From UBA1189 sp045594245 (GTDB lineage Bacteria; Bacteroidota; Bacteroidia; Bacteroidales; Bacteroidaceae): a DNA stretch of 64,000 nt. Each line of letters starts with the position of its first letter. Position 1 is the stretch's first letter. Both the position numbers and the translations under genes were made by a program. Shown here piece after piece: positions 16,242-25,240 of the stretch. The stretch covers positions 80,866-144,865 of the forward strand of contig JAZNYG010000015.1 in the NCBI GenBank assembly GCA_045594245.1, written 5' to 3'. The notes under the pieces were generated by a model. The model ran no database searches. It was not told the origin of the DNA and saw only the letters and a program-made list of their open reading frames with translations.

Positions 16242-17423
16242 TTACTTTACAATTTGTCGTTCTTTGTACTCAAAGAGGGCCTGATTATCTCTTAACTCCT
16301 CTATACTAAAAACTCTGATCTTGGCTTTGGGATTTGCATATTTCCCGATTTTGAAATACACCTCTTCTATGTCTGTCGAAATAGGCTCAAATACATAGAT
16401 GATTGCAACACAGTCGCCCGAATATCCCTCAATCCAAAAATTATGGTCGGTAGAAAATCCCAGCACATCTTTCACTTTATAGGCAAAATCTTGATCGTCA
16501 ATAAGCCGTAAGTCATGACTTGACCCGAATTGTTCTCGTGTCCAGTTTTGTTCGTAAGCATAAGCTACATAGGTTGCATCAGGAGTACGCCATAGTGCCA
16601 TAGTTCCCTCCTCTACAGGCTTAATCAAATGGACATCGTTATATACTGCCCACGAACGTTCATTCATAGAATCATACTCTTCGCTTTCTTCTTTTGCGAG
16701 TTTAGGTGCATAGTATCGAGGCTTATCGTCGTAGAGAGGCCTCTTCTTGTTCTTCTGGTTCAATGTAAGCCTTTTCCCATTCATGTCCAGATACGGTATG
16801 CCATAGATGGCAATCTCTGTAGTACCGCGTGGTAGTTTAGGGAAATATATTTGGAAATCAAGTAGGGTTCCCCTCTGGCATTTGAATGTGAAGTACTTGC
16901 CAAAACAATCAGGAACAGTGCGTATAGCACGATAGTTTTTCCCAGTCTTAAGGTCTACGATTGCTGTTTCGTCAGACGCCAACCAAAAGTTCTTCATCGT
17001 ATCAGCTGGTGCATAAATATAGAGGTGCAGTACGGTGTGCTCACCCTCATTCCTTAATTCGTAATGTCTGCCCGAAAAACCTGTTGTGTCCCATTTCTTG
17101 GAGTTCAACGATAACACCTTTTCCCAACGACGAGCAATGCTATGATCTGCCGCAGTGGGAACATCCTCAATCAGGGAAGTCTCGATTTCTGGAACATCCC
17201 ACGAATAAGCCGCACCACGAAATATATAGCTGGGATGGTTCGTGAAGCTGGCACTTGTCTCCCCTGTCTGTTCGTTTTCGATGACGTCGAAATGTGTGGT
17301 CCAATTTCCAAGTAGCCTAACCAAGAGTTCTGTTTCATTCTGTTGGCTGCGTATGGCAATGAAGCTGCCAAGCACGAATGCCAATGCCGTAATGAAGAGA
17401 AGTGCGAATCTAAACTTTTTCAT
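16242..17423 (-). CDS. Secreted or membrane-anchored protein of unknown function, third gene of ECF operon
   Basis: A 393-residue protein that I do not recognise. Residues 7-25 form a hydrophobic N-terminal anchor or signal segment with no lipobox. The remaining 365 residues are predicted extracytoplasmic, soluble and rich in aromatic and charged residues (NHPSYIFRGAAYSW, WEKVLSLNSKKWDTTGFSG, GVQ-free beta-like segments). It starts 12 bp after the anti-sigma-like gene, in one operon with the second ECF sigma factor. It may be the effector or a signal sensor of that system; nothing in the sequence decides. Confidence 0.7.
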   Translation of the reverse strand: MKKFRFALLFITALAFVLGSFIAIRSQQNETELLVRLLGNWTTHFDVIENEQTGETSASFTNHPSYIFRGAAYSWDVPEIETSLIEDVPTAADHSIARRWEKVLSLNSKKWDTTGFSGRHYELRNEGEHTVLHLYIYAPADTMKNFWLASDETAIVDLKTGKNYRAIRTVPDCFGKYFTFKCQRGTLLDFQIYFPKLPRGTTEIAIYGIPYLDMNGKRLTLNQKNKKRPLYDDKPRYYAPKLAKEESEEYDSMNERSWAVYNDVHLIKPVEEGTMALWRTPDATYVAYAYEQNWTREQFGSSHDLRLIDDQDFAYKVKDVLGFSTDHNFWIEGYSGDCVAIIYVFEPISTDIEEVYFKIGKYANPKAKIRVFSIEELRDNQALFEYKERQIVK

Positions 17424-17435
17424 ATAGCGGGTGAT

Positions 17436-18155
17436 TTAGAAATTGTAGAATTTGGATTGATTGTCTAATATTAAACATTTTTCTCTGTAGCCTGCATAGC
17501 TTGCATATGAAATGGCTGTAGTAAACGGTGAATTTATTCCATACACCAATGTGTTTGAACCTATCTCCTCTACCATCCATAAGTATTGACGTCCCTTTAC
17601 TGCATCTTGCAATTTAAACAAAAGCCTATCTTTCGTCAGATGAAGCAGATGTCCAGGAGCATTGTGGCTATATGTACATGCAACGTGTTGCATACGGGCA
17701 AGGACATCGGCCTCCTTATACTCGGGAAACACGTAAACGAAGCTGACTACACCTGCATCGGTGATGGCTATGCTATCTGGCAGTTCCTGTTCTATACCAT
17801 AGTTGGCCGCCAACCTTGCGATGAACTCATCCACGAGGACAGGACTTTTATAGGCGGTATCGGTGGTTGAGGCATAGATTACCTGAGTACCCTGCATCGA
17901 TGCTGTGGGTGCAACCTCACTACTGCCATCAAGCAAAAAGTGCCCTACGATAAGCGCTGCCACCATGCAAGCGGCAACTGACGGCCACATCCAGCGATGC
18001 GGGGTCGAAGAGTGTTGGAGCTGCATCTCTTCTACGCGCTCCATCAGCTGCTCATTGAGGTCGGCAGGCATCTGCGGACATCTGCGGGTTCGACGGGCTA
18101 CTGCTTCGCGCAATCCTGCGTCCTTAGGCTGAGTGTCAGGGATGTTATTGTTCAT
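17436..18155 (-). CDS. Anti-sigma-factor-like single-span membrane protein
   Basis: A 239-residue protein overlapping the end of the ECF sigma gene by 11 bp, as sigma/anti-sigma pairs often do. Residues 1-50 are cytoplasmic (arginine-rich, with PADLNEQLMERVEEMQL), one membrane segment lies at about 53-73, and about 165 residues are periplasmic. No HxxxCxxC zinc motif is present. The role as anti-sigma factor is inferred from order and topology. Confidence 0.65.
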   Translation of the reverse strand: MNNNIPDTQPKDAGLREAVARRTRRCPQMPADLNEQLMERVEEMQLQHSSTPHRWMWPSVAACMVAALIVGHFLLDGSSEVAPTASMQGTQVIYASTTDTAYKSPVLVDEFIARLAANYGIEQELPDSIAITDAGVVSFVYVFPEYKEADVLARMQHVACTYSHNAPGHLLHLTKDRLLFKLQDAVKGRQYLWMVEEIGSNTLVYGINSPFTTAISYASYAGYREKCLILDNQSKFYNF

Positions 18156-18708
18156 AGTCGAATGATTGAATGATTCTATATAATTTACGTCTCGTGCGGC
18201 TCAGTCGCGAAGCCACGGTCGACGGCATGGAGTCGGTGGTATAGGCGATGTCCTTGAGGCTCATGTCGTCAAAGTAGAACATGGTGATGAGAGCCTGTTC
18301 CTCGGGTGGCAGGTAGTCGAGCGCGCGCTCTATCAGCTGTATCGTCGCTTCGTCCTGCTGTTGGAATACTTGGGCCAACGCTTCGTCCTGAATGCTCTCC
18401 AGGTCTACATCGCGGTCATCAACATAGATTACCGGTTGCCGGGCACGCCGCACAAAGTTCAGCGACTCATTGTAGGCAATGCGGCTCATCCAAGTGGCGA
18501 GCGAGGCTTGCCTGCTGTCGTACGACTGGATGTTGCGGAATATCTTGACGAATACATCCTGATACACCTCCTCGGCATCTTCCTGGCAGGTGACAATACG
18601 GGCTACCTGCCTGAAAACCATCGTGCCATAGAGCTGGAGCACACGACGCTGTGCCTGTCCATCTTGCCTGCAAAGAGCTTGTATGAGTGTCTGCGTTTCT
18701 TTTTCCAT
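18145..18708 (-). CDS. ECF-type RNA polymerase sigma factor (second)
   Basis: A 187-residue sigma-70-like factor from ATG 18708 (two further in-frame ATGs lie upstream at 18729 and 18741). Region 2 contains CQEDAEEVYQDVFVKIFRN and LATWMSRIAYNESLNFVRR. Region 4 contains YLPPEEQALITMFYFDDMSLKDIAYTTDSMPSTVASRLSRTRRKL. It heads the operon with the anti-sigma-like gene and the unknown secreted protein. The stretch upstream has no copy of the GTAACC/GTCTAA promoter, so autoregulation of that kind is not evident. Confidence 0.9.
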   Translation of the reverse strand: MEKETQTLIQALCRQDGQAQRRVLQLYGTMVFRQVARIVTCQEDAEEVYQDVFVKIFRNIQSYDSRQASLATWMSRIAYNESLNFVRRARQPVIYVDDRDVDLESIQDEALAQVFQQQDEATIQLIERALDYLPPEEQALITMFYFDDMSLKDIAYTTDSMPSTVASRLSRTRRKLYRIIQSFDYEQ

Positions 18709-18809
18709 CCCGTAAGTGTCGGTTCTCATACTTATATACACGAGAAATAGGAAAACATTGCACGAATGAGAAAAAAATATCGCTTCGACGAAGGATAATG
18801 GTAATAATA

Positions 18810-18841
18810 TTCCCCGAAGACGCCGTGGCGTTTTCGGGGAA
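18810..18841 (-). terminator. Terminator of the 18864 gene
   Basis: A stem of 14-15 bp, TTCCCCGAA-g-ACGCC paired with GGCGT-t-TTCGGGGAA, just downstream of the minus-strand stop codon. The following bases are AT-rich but there is no long T run. Confidence 0.65.
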
Positions 18842-18863
18842 CTCCTTTACGTTCAGGTAGGCA

Positions 18864-19175
18864 TTACTGCTTGTCGGCAATGCCGAAGTCGGGCCACTCC
18901 ATCTTGTCGTAATGGCTCTTGATGGCTTTCTTGATGTTCACCACATCGTCGTTGAGGCGGCTCATCGTGTCATTGTTTGTGCGGCGCAGCTCCGAGAGCG
19001 CAGCTGCAGCCTCCTCCACAGCGCTGTCGGTGGCGGCGAGGGTCTTCACACCCTCTCTCAAGCGCTCAATGTCGGCATTGCCGAATCCTAAAGATTGTAC
19101 CTTGCTGAGGTTTCTCAGCATACCCTCGGCCAGGCTCTCGGCCTTGGCCATCATTGTTTGTGCTCCTTTTGACAT
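18864..19175 (-). CDS. Small helical protein of unknown function
   Basis: A 103-residue, almost wholly alpha-helical protein with no signal peptide or membrane segment. Heptad-like spacing of hydrophobic residues in ESLAEGMLRNLSKVQSLGFG and AVEEAAAALSELRRTNND suggests a coiled coil. It ends in YDKMEWPDFGIADKQ. It has its own terminator. I do not recognise a family. Confidence 0.6.
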   Translation of the reverse strand: MSKGAQTMMAKAESLAEGMLRNLSKVQSLGFGNADIERLREGVKTLAATDSAVEEAAAALSELRRTNNDTMSRLNDDVVNIKKAIKSHYDKMEWPDFGIADKQ

Positions 19176-19381
19176 AAATAGTAAAGTTTACATTTTTCCA
19201 TAGCAAAAATAAGCAAAAAATCGCTCGCTTGTGACCCTATATATGGCGATAAAACGTACTGTATAGCGCACGCAATGCACTATTTCCCTGCGGATTATGG
19301 AAAGTTAAACTTTCTTAAACGAATAGCTGGCGCTTCCGCTTTTCCATACATGTTTTTTTATTTCGGCACAATCTATAAGGC

Positions 19382-19603
19382 CTATCCCTGCGCACCCTCA
19401 CGGTATCTCGCGCGAAACTCCGAGGGGGTGATGTCTGTCATACTTACGGCATATGTGCTCCAAGTTTTGGGCTGTCGCGTGAAGCCCGCATAGTCGCTTA
19501 CCTCATGGTGCTCCTTGCAGTGCTCGCTCAGCAGTATGGCAAACGGTTGTTGTAGCGCAGTGCACTGCTTGCGGGCTCTGATAGGCTTCTCTACTCGCTT
19601 CCT
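19382..19603 (-). pseudogene. Remnant of an AraC-family DNA-binding domain
   Basis: Reading the minus strand from 19603 to the TAG at 19384-19382 gives an open frame without a start codon whose end is EVSDYAGFTRQPKTWSTYAV then ITPSEFRARYREGAQG. This matches the second helix-turn-helix of AraC regulators, where a GF-x-x-x-x-x-F/W helix is followed by TPSEFR. A TAG (19606-19604) closes the frame upstream and no sensor domain is found in the gap, so it is a decayed 3' fragment. Confidence 0.6.
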
Positions 19604-19748
19604 CTACCATAACCTGCTAACGAAAATATTGTGCGTGGCGAGATGGACAAAGCCACGCCTCCTCTATAATAGAGGGAGAATGGGGAGGATTCGGGCATCT
19701 CGGAAATACTAAGGGTGAACCAAATACAGGCTCACCCTTGTTGTTAGA
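19604..19748. other. Gene-free stretch with hairpins
   Basis: The 19176-19748 interval holds no intact gene. Besides the AraC remnant it contains GCGTGGC/GCCACGC (about 19632-19659) and the short palindrome CCTCTATAATAGAGG, related to the ends of the 6707-6859 element. The stretch 19176-19381 shows nothing clear. Confidence 0.45.
19711..19739 (-). terminator. Terminator of the RlmL-type gene
   Basis: AAGGGTGA (19711-19718) pairs with TCACCCTT (19732-19739), 10 bp beyond the stop codon. Confidence 0.6.
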
Positions 19749-21350
19749 TTATTTCTTGTTGCCTCTATTCTTGTTGGGGGTGGGTTTTGAGAATCGTTGA
19801 GGACGCTGGCCGCGCTTGTCTCCTGCGGGCTTGCCGCCACGGAACTCGCGCTTGCCGCCACCCTGTGGCCTATTTGCCTTACGCTCACGTGCTGCCTGCA
19901 TCTTGGCAAACTCGTGGTGACGCTCGTAGAGGGTGCTGTAGTTGGTATCTTCCTCGTAGCGCTCGCGGTCGTTGCGCTCGGCCATCTCGCGCTTGCTGAT
20001 GGGACGGTCTTCGCCGAAACGACGATTGTCGTCGTTGAACCTGCGACGTTCGCCGCCAAAGCTGCGCTCTTCGTCGTTGAAACGACGGCGTGGACGCTCC
20101 TCCTCACGCTTCATGCCGAAGGTCTTGGCTGCACGTTCCTCACGTACACGGAGCGGACGGCGCTCTGTTGCAGGGCGCTCGCTCTTGTCGAGCTCCTCGC
20201 CGCTCTCGCGGAACTCCTTGAACTTACCGTCGAACATCTCGTACTTGCGGAACTCGCAGGGAAGGGCACCGTTGAAGAAGGGGATGATGACCGAGGCCTT
20301 CAGCCCAATCTTGTCGAAGCACTCCTTGCGGTAGCTCAATATCCAAGCATCGTTGCCCTTGAAGGCATGCTTGAGTCGCTCGCCGATGGTGCGGTACAGG
20401 CCCAAGAGGTCGTCGGTAGTGATGCGCTCGCCATAGGGCGGGTTGGTCACCATGATGGCACGCTCGGCAGGCTCCACGAAGTCGGCCATATCGCGGTGCT
20501 CAATGGTGATGTCCTTGGAGAGGCCCGCTGCACGCACATTGTTGGTGGCGATATTCACCGCCTTCCAGTCGATGTCGTAGCCGTAGATATGGTGGGTAAA
20601 CTCGCGCTCGGCAGAGTCGTCGTTGTATATCTCGTCGAAAAGCTCCTGGTCGAAGTCGGCCCACTTCTCGAAAGCAAACTCCTTGCGGAAGACGCCCGGC
20701 GCGATGTTGCGAGCGATGAGGGCAGCCTCGATGGGCAGGGTGCCCGAACCGCACATGGGGTCTACGAAGTCGCACTCGCCTGTCCAGCCCGTCTGCAAGA
20801 TCATGCCGGCAGCCAGCACCTCATTGAGCGGAGCCTCCACAGCCTCCTGACGGTAGCCACGGCGGTGGAGCGACTCACCCGATGAGTCGAGCGACAGGGT
20901 GCAGCGATCCTGTGCGATGTGTATGTGGAGCGTGATGTCGGGGTTGGTCACCTGCACCGAGGGGCGCTTGCCCTCCTTCTCGCGGAAGTAGTCGGCAATG
21001 GCATCCTTGACGCGGTAGGCCACAAACTTGGAGTGGCGGAACTCGTCGCTGAACACCACCGAGTCGACAGCAAAGCTGGTGTTTACATCCATATAGTCTT
21101 CCCACTTGATGCGCTTCACGATATCATATATCTCGTCGGCATCCTTGGCATTGAAGTGAAGGATAGGCTTCAAGATGCGGATGGCTGTGCGCAGATGGAA
21201 GTTGGCACGGTACATCATGGCCTTGTCACCGGTAAACGATACCATACGGCGACCTATCTGGATGTCGTTGGCACCCAACTCGGTAAGTTCCTTTGCCAAT
21301 ATCTCCTCCAGTCCCTGGAAAGTCTTGGCGATGAGTTCAAATGTTTTCAA
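19749..21350 (-). CDS. rlmL: THUMP-domain 23S rRNA guanine-N2 methyltransferase with basic tail
   Basis: A 533-residue enzyme resembling the methyltransferase half of RlmL (m2G2445 of 23S rRNA). Residues 1-155 hold the ferredoxin-like and THUMP domains. Residues about 160-380 form the Rossmann methyltransferase with DPMCGSGTLPIEAALIA near 197-213 and the catalytic NPPYGER near 300. The last 150 residues are a low-complexity tail of Arg, Glu, Asp and Asn (repeats such as RRRFNDEERSFGGER), probably disordered and RNA-binding; it is longer than in most relatives. The second (RlmK) domain is absent, as is usual in Bacteroidetes. Confidence 0.87.
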   Translation of the reverse strand: MKTFELIAKTFQGLEEILAKELTELGANDIQIGRRMVSFTGDKAMMYRANFHLRTAIRILKPILHFNAKDADEIYDIVKRIKWEDYMDVNTSFAVDSVVFSDEFRHSKFVAYRVKDAIADYFREKEGKRPSVQVTNPDITLHIHIAQDRCTLSLDSSGESLHRRGYRQEAVEAPLNEVLAAGMILQTGWTGECDFVDPMCGSGTLPIEAALIARNIAPGVFRKEFAFEKWADFDQELFDEIYNDDSAEREFTHHIYGYDIDWKAVNIATNNVRAAGLSKDITIEHRDMADFVEPAERAIMVTNPPYGERITTDDLLGLYRTIGERLKHAFKGNDAWILSYRKECFDKIGLKASVIIPFFNGALPCEFRKYEMFDGKFKEFRESGEELDKSERPATERRPLRVREERAAKTFGMKREEERPRRRFNDEERSFGGERRRFNDDNRRFGEDRPISKREMAERNDRERYEEDTNYSTLYERHHEFAKMQAARERKANRPQGGGKREFRGGKPAGDKRGQRPQRFSKPTPNKNRGNKK

Positions 21351-21411
21351 TGTCGTTATGTTTTATAATGTTACTCCTAATTGTCTCTTTCTGTGTGATG
21401 TGTCAGGCTGC

Positions 21412-22284
21412 TTATCTCTTCTGCAACACCTTTGTGCCTGCCGGTACATCTTCGGTAACCCATACGTTGCCGCCGATGACTGCTCCGCGCCCTATCGTGA
21501 TACGGCCGAGGATGGTGCTGTTGCTATACACGATGACACCGTCCTCGAGGATGGGGTGGCGGTCGATCCCCTTGATGGGATTTCCTTGCGCATCGAGAGG
21601 GAAACTTTTGGCACCTAAGGTGACCCCCTGATACAGCTTTACATGATGGCCGATAATGCTTGTGGCGCCTATCACTACGCCCGTGCCATGGTCGATGGTG
21701 AAGTAGTCGCCTATGGTGGCGGCAGGATGTATGTCGATACCCGTCTCGCTATGCGCCATCTCGGTGATGATGCGCGGGATGAGCGGTACGCCCAGCAGAT
21801 GCAGCTCGTGGGCCATGCGGTAGTTGCTCAAGGCGCGTATTACCGGGTAGCAGCTGATGACCTCGCCATAGCTTGTGGCTGCAGGGTCACCCTCGTAGGC
21901 GGCAATGACATCGGTGCCCAATTGGCGGCGCAACTCGGGCAAACGTCCGATGAATTGGGCACAAATCGCAGCTGCACGCTCTCGCGTAGCCTCGGCCGCC
22001 TTGTCGAAGCAGAGTCCAGCCAAGATCTGTTCCGTAAGTTTGTTGTACAGGCACTCCACATTCACCCCCGTATGGTAGGCAATGGTGTGGCTTGTGATGT
22101 GCGAGTAGCCGAAGTATCCAGGGAAGAGTATGGCACGGCATAGGTCGACAATCTCGCTCAATCCAGTGAGCGAAGGTAGTGACTCACCATCGCAGAGCTG
22201 GTGAAAAACTTCTTTGTAGGATTCGGGCTCCGCAAGCTCGCGAACTACTTGTTTCAGCATGTTGTCAAAACGGTCAGTTGCCAT
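21412..22284 (-). CDS. cysE: Serine O-acetyltransferase
   Basis: A 290-residue enzyme that acetylates L-serine with acetyl-CoA, the committing step of cysteine synthesis. The C-terminal half is a left-handed beta-helix of hexapeptide repeats (GIDIHPAATIGDYFTIDHGTG, VVIGATSIIGHHVKLYQGVT, VIVYSNSTILGRITIGRGAVIGG). The N-terminal 170 residues are helical, as in the EpsC-like CysE group of Bacteroidetes. A perfect -7 box TATCTTTG (22311-22304) places the transcript start near 22298, so the longer frame from 22353 is excluded and ATG 22284 is used. Confidence 0.9.
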   Translation of the reverse strand: MATDRFDNMLKQVVRELAEPESYKEVFHQLCDGESLPSLTGLSEIVDLCRAILFPGYFGYSHITSHTIAYHTGVNVECLYNKLTEQILAGLCFDKAAEATRERAAAICAQFIGRLPELRRQLGTDVIAAYEGDPAATSYGEVISCYPVIRALSNYRMAHELHLLGVPLIPRIITEMAHSETGIDIHPAATIGDYFTIDHGTGVVIGATSIIGHHVKLYQGVTLGAKSFPLDAQGNPIKGIDRHPILEDGVIVYSNSTILGRITIGRGAVIGGNVWVTEDVPAGTKVLQKR

Positions 22285-22303
22285 ACCACAAGGGATTTCG
22301 TTG

Positions 22304-22311
22304 CAAAGATA
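22304..22311 (-). promoter_or_regulatory. -7 box of the cysE promoter
   Basis: TATCTTTG on the minus strand, 20 bp upstream of the ATG. The -33 element is unclear. Confidence 0.5.
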
Positions 22312-22418
22312 CGAAAAATCGAGTGAAAATATATAAAACTTTGATATTTTCACTATATGAGATAAGGTGTCTTTTTTATTCTCTATTTAAAATGCTAAGT
22401 AGATGGGTGATTTTCGGG

Positions 22419-22856
22419 TTATGGTAAAAAATCTCTGATATCTTTACCGAAACGGGCAAGTTCACGTACTACGCTACTGCTGATGGCGGCATACTCAGGC
22501 TCGCTGATGAGCAATAGCGTATCAATGCCCGTAAGCATACGATTGACATCGGCAATGCCCCGCTCATACTCGAAGTCGATACTGCTGCGTACGCCCCGAA
22601 TGATACACTGGGCACCGATGGACTGGGCGAAGTCGGTGGTGAGTCCCTCGTATTTCATCACGCAGATGCGCGGCTCATCCTTGTATAGCACTTTGATGCG
22701 CTCTACGCGTTCATCAGCCGTGAACATCGTGTGCTTGGCATCATTGATGCCTACGCCTATATACAGCGTATCGACCAGCAGCAGCGCACGGCGCACCAAA
22801 GCCGCATGCCCTATGGTGAAGGGGTCAAAGGTACCGGGAAATATAGCAACTCTCAT
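22419..22856 (-). CDS. coaD: Phosphopantetheine adenylyltransferase
   Basis: A 145-residue nucleotidyltransferase that makes dephospho-CoA from 4'-phosphopantetheine and ATP. The signature GTFDPFTIGH lies at 8-17 and the C-terminal ISSSVVREL near 127-135. It follows parE with only 10 bp between stop and start, and that spacer consists of 7-bp repeats, so the two genes are co-transcribed. Confidence 0.93.
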   Translation of the reverse strand: MRVAIFPGTFDPFTIGHAALVRRALLLVDTLYIGVGINDAKHTMFTADERVERIKVLYKDEPRICVMKYEGLTTDFAQSIGAQCIIRGVRSSIDFEYERGIADVNRMLTGIDTLLLISEPEYAAISSSVVRELARFGKDIRDFLP

Positions 22857-22866
22857 AATTCAGCAT

Positions 22867-24798
22867 TTACTCCTCATCCGGTTTATCCTCCTCCACCACG
22901 AGGTTGTCAATAATGAAGTTCTGACGTTCCATGGTATTCTTGCCCATGTAGAACTCGAGGAGGTCCATCACGGCATCGTTCTTGTGGAGGCTGACACGCT
23001 CGAGGCGGATGTCCTTGCCGATGAAGTGCTTGAACTCGTCGGGTGAAATCTCACCGAGACCCTTGAATCGGGTGATTTCGGGGTTGGGGCCGAGGTCGGC
23101 GATGGCCTGCTGGCGCTCCTCGTCGGAGTAGCAGTAGCGGGTGATGAAGTCGCTCTTGCGGTCGGTGTCGTTCTCCTTCTTGTAACCCTTGATGAGGCGT
23201 TTCCTGTTGCGCACACGGAAAAGCGGCGTCTGCAGGATGTATACGTGGCCCTTCTTGATGAGGTCGGGGAAGAACTGCAGGAAGAAGGTAATCATCAGCA
23301 GGCGGATGTGCATGCCGTCGACATCGGCATCGGTGGCCACGATGACCTTGTTGTAACGGAGCCCCTCGAGGCCATCCTCGATGTTGAGCGCGGCTTGCAG
23401 GAGGTTAAACTCCTCGTTCTCGTAAACCACCTTCTTGGTGAGGCCGAACGAATTGAGCGGTTTACCGCGCAGGCTGAATACGGCCTGTGTGTTCACATCG
23501 CGACTCTTGGTGATGGATCCGCTCGCTGAGTCGCCCTCGGTGATGAAGATGCACGACTCGTCGGTGCGGTCGCCCTTGGCGTCGTTGAAGTGAATGCGGC
23601 AGTCGCGCAGCTTGCGGTTGTGCATGTTGACCTTCTTGGCACGCTCGCGGGCTATCTTGGTGACACCGGCAATGGCCTTACGCTCCTTCTCGCTCTCCTG
23701 AATCTTCTGCAGCATGGTGTCGGCCACCTCGGTATTGCGGTGCAGGTAGTTGTCCACTTCGGTCTTGATGAAGTCGCCCACAAACTTGTTGAGGCTGCGG
23801 CCACCGGGTTCCATGGCGGTAGAGCCCAGCTTCACCTTGGTCTGGCTCTCAAACACCGGCTCCTCCACATTGATGGCGATGGCGCCCACGATACCGTTGC
23901 GGATATCGGTGAATTCGTGGTTTTTGTTGTAAAACTCCTTGATGGTGCGGGCAATATGCTCCTTGAAGGCACTTTGGTGAGTACCGCCCTGTGTGGTATG
24001 CTGGCCATTGACGAAGGAGTAGTACTCCTCGCCGTACTGGTCGGTATGGGTGAAGGCAATCTCTATGTCCTCGGTCTTGAGGTGTATGATGGGATAGAGC
24101 GATGTGGCCGTCATGTTGTCGGTGAGCAGGTCTACCAAACCATTGCGCGAGAGGATGCGCTTGCCATTGTACATGATGGTGAGACCCGTGTTGAGGTAGG
24201 TGTAGTTGCGCAACATGGTCTCGATATAGGCCGAGCGGAACGAGTAGCCCACAAACAGCGTGTTATCGGGTTCGAAGACGATGCGTGTACCCGTCTCCTC
24301 GGGACCTGCATTCTCGGTGGTGTCGCTCACCATGTTGCCCTTCTCGAACACTACCGTGCGCACCTTGCCGTCGCGGTATGAGCTGGCCTCGAAGTGGGCA
24401 CTCAGGGCGTTCACCGCCTTCACACCCACACCGTTCAGGCCCACGCTCTTCTTGAAGGCCTTGCTGTCGTACTTACCGCCGGTGTTGAGCACGCTCACTG
24501 CCTCCATCAGCTTGCCCTGAGGGATGCCGCGGCCATAGTCGCGCACGCTGACGCGCTTGTGGTCGGTGATATCAATCTCGATACGCTTGCCGGCATGCAT
24601 CTTGAACTCGTCGATGGAGTTGTCGATGACCTCCTTGAGCAGCACGTAGATACCGTCGTCGTTCTGCGAGCCGTCGCCCAGCTTACCGATATACATACCG
24701 GGACGCAGGCGTACGTGCTCCATGTCACTCAGGTGGCGTATGTTGTCGTCGGTATACGCTACCTGTTCCTCAATGGGCATATTCAGTTCGTCAGTCAT
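22867..24798 (-). CDS. parE: DNA topoisomerase IV subunit B (type IIA, GyrB/ParE family)
   Basis: A 643-residue ATPase subunit that works with ParC to decatenate chromosomes. The GHKL ATPase domain carries EVIDNSIDEF near 57-66, YGRGIP near 92 and GGKYD plus GLNGVGVKAVNAL near 110-130. The TOPRIM domain contains ITEGDSASG near 420 and DADVDGMHIRLL near 490. ParE rather than GyrB is chosen from the short length and lack of the GyrB insert. It is the first gene of a parE-coaD unit. Confidence 0.9.
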   Translation of the reverse strand: MTDELNMPIEEQVAYTDDNIRHLSDMEHVRLRPGMYIGKLGDGSQNDDGIYVLLKEVIDNSIDEFKMHAGKRIEIDITDHKRVSVRDYGRGIPQGKLMEAVSVLNTGGKYDSKAFKKSVGLNGVGVKAVNALSAHFEASSYRDGKVRTVVFEKGNMVSDTTENAGPEETGTRIVFEPDNTLFVGYSFRSAYIETMLRNYTYLNTGLTIMYNGKRILSRNGLVDLLTDNMTATSLYPIIHLKTEDIEIAFTHTDQYGEEYYSFVNGQHTTQGGTHQSAFKEHIARTIKEFYNKNHEFTDIRNGIVGAIAINVEEPVFESQTKVKLGSTAMEPGGRSLNKFVGDFIKTEVDNYLHRNTEVADTMLQKIQESEKERKAIAGVTKIARERAKKVNMHNRKLRDCRIHFNDAKGDRTDESCIFITEGDSASGSITKSRDVNTQAVFSLRGKPLNSFGLTKKVVYENEEFNLLQAALNIEDGLEGLRYNKVIVATDADVDGMHIRLLMITFFLQFFPDLIKKGHVYILQTPLFRVRNRKRLIKGYKKENDTDRKSDFITRYCYSDEERQQAIADLGPNPEITRFKGLGEISPDEFKHFIGKDIRLERVSLHKNDAVMDLLEFYMGKNTMERQNFIIDNLVVEEDKPDEE

Positions 24799-24919
24799 AA
24801 TGTTTCCAGTGATTTCTCGCTACTATTCCATTTATCGGGTAAAGGTAGCTATTTTTTGCGAGAAAACGAGAATAAACGAAACAAAATTATAGTAAATGTA
24901 ATTTAGAATTCAGGAAAAA

Positions 24920-24950
24920 TTGTTTTTTCTCTCGACTTTCACTAATTTTG
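24920..24950 (+). promoter_or_regulatory. Promoter of the thiamine operon
   Basis: TTG at 24920-24922, 20 bp, then TAATTTTG at 24943-24950. The transcript would begin near 24957, about 50 bases ahead of the riboswitch. Confidence 0.6.
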
Positions 24951-25004
24951 TCGCGGAATTACCAAACAAGCGCGTAGCGCGCCGCGTTGTGTTAGGTGAA
25001 CCCA

Positions 25005-25081
25005 ATGTTAGGGGTGCTTGCCCAAGGGCAGGCTGAGATTATACCCTTTGAACCTGCTGGCGTAATTGCAGAGAGGAAAAC
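25005..25081 (+). promoter_or_regulatory. TPP riboswitch (THI element)
   Basis: The conserved pieces of the thiamine pyrophosphate aptamer occur in order: AGGGGTGCTT (P1/P2 side), GGCTGAGA near 25031-25038, ACCCTTTGAACCTG near 25043-25056, then GGCGTAATTGCAGAGAGG closing the aptamer. It precedes a terminator hairpin and the thiM-tenA/thiE-thiD operon, so TPP binding should switch off the operon. Confidence 0.93.
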
Positions 25082-25115
25082 GGAACTTGGTGTGTAGGCA
25101 CAAGCTGATAGTATA

Positions 25116-25162
25116 AGAGAAGACCGTATTCCCTCGTGAGAATAGGTCTTCTCTCTCTTTTT
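25116..25162 (+). terminator. Attenuator hairpin after the TPP riboswitch
   Basis: AGAGAAGACC (25116-25125) pairs with GGTCTTCTCT (25145-25154), extended by TATTC/GAATA, followed by CTCTTTTT. It lies between the aptamer and the first gene and is the expected expression platform (transcription termination). Confidence 0.85.
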
Positions 25163-25240
25163 GCCCATGCCATACACGGCTCCGCAAGCAAGGAACCGGC
25201 ATTTACGAAACTAAATGTCAAACCTAAAAAAAGGAGAAAA

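Noticed and set aside
19797..20885. Long plus-strand frame opposite the RlmL-type gene
   Set aside because: Hydrophobic, low-complexity mirror of a biased coding strand, with no start signal or recognisable domain.
23590..24381. Long plus-strand frame inside parE
   Set aside because: Antisense shadow of a conserved gene; no family resemblance.
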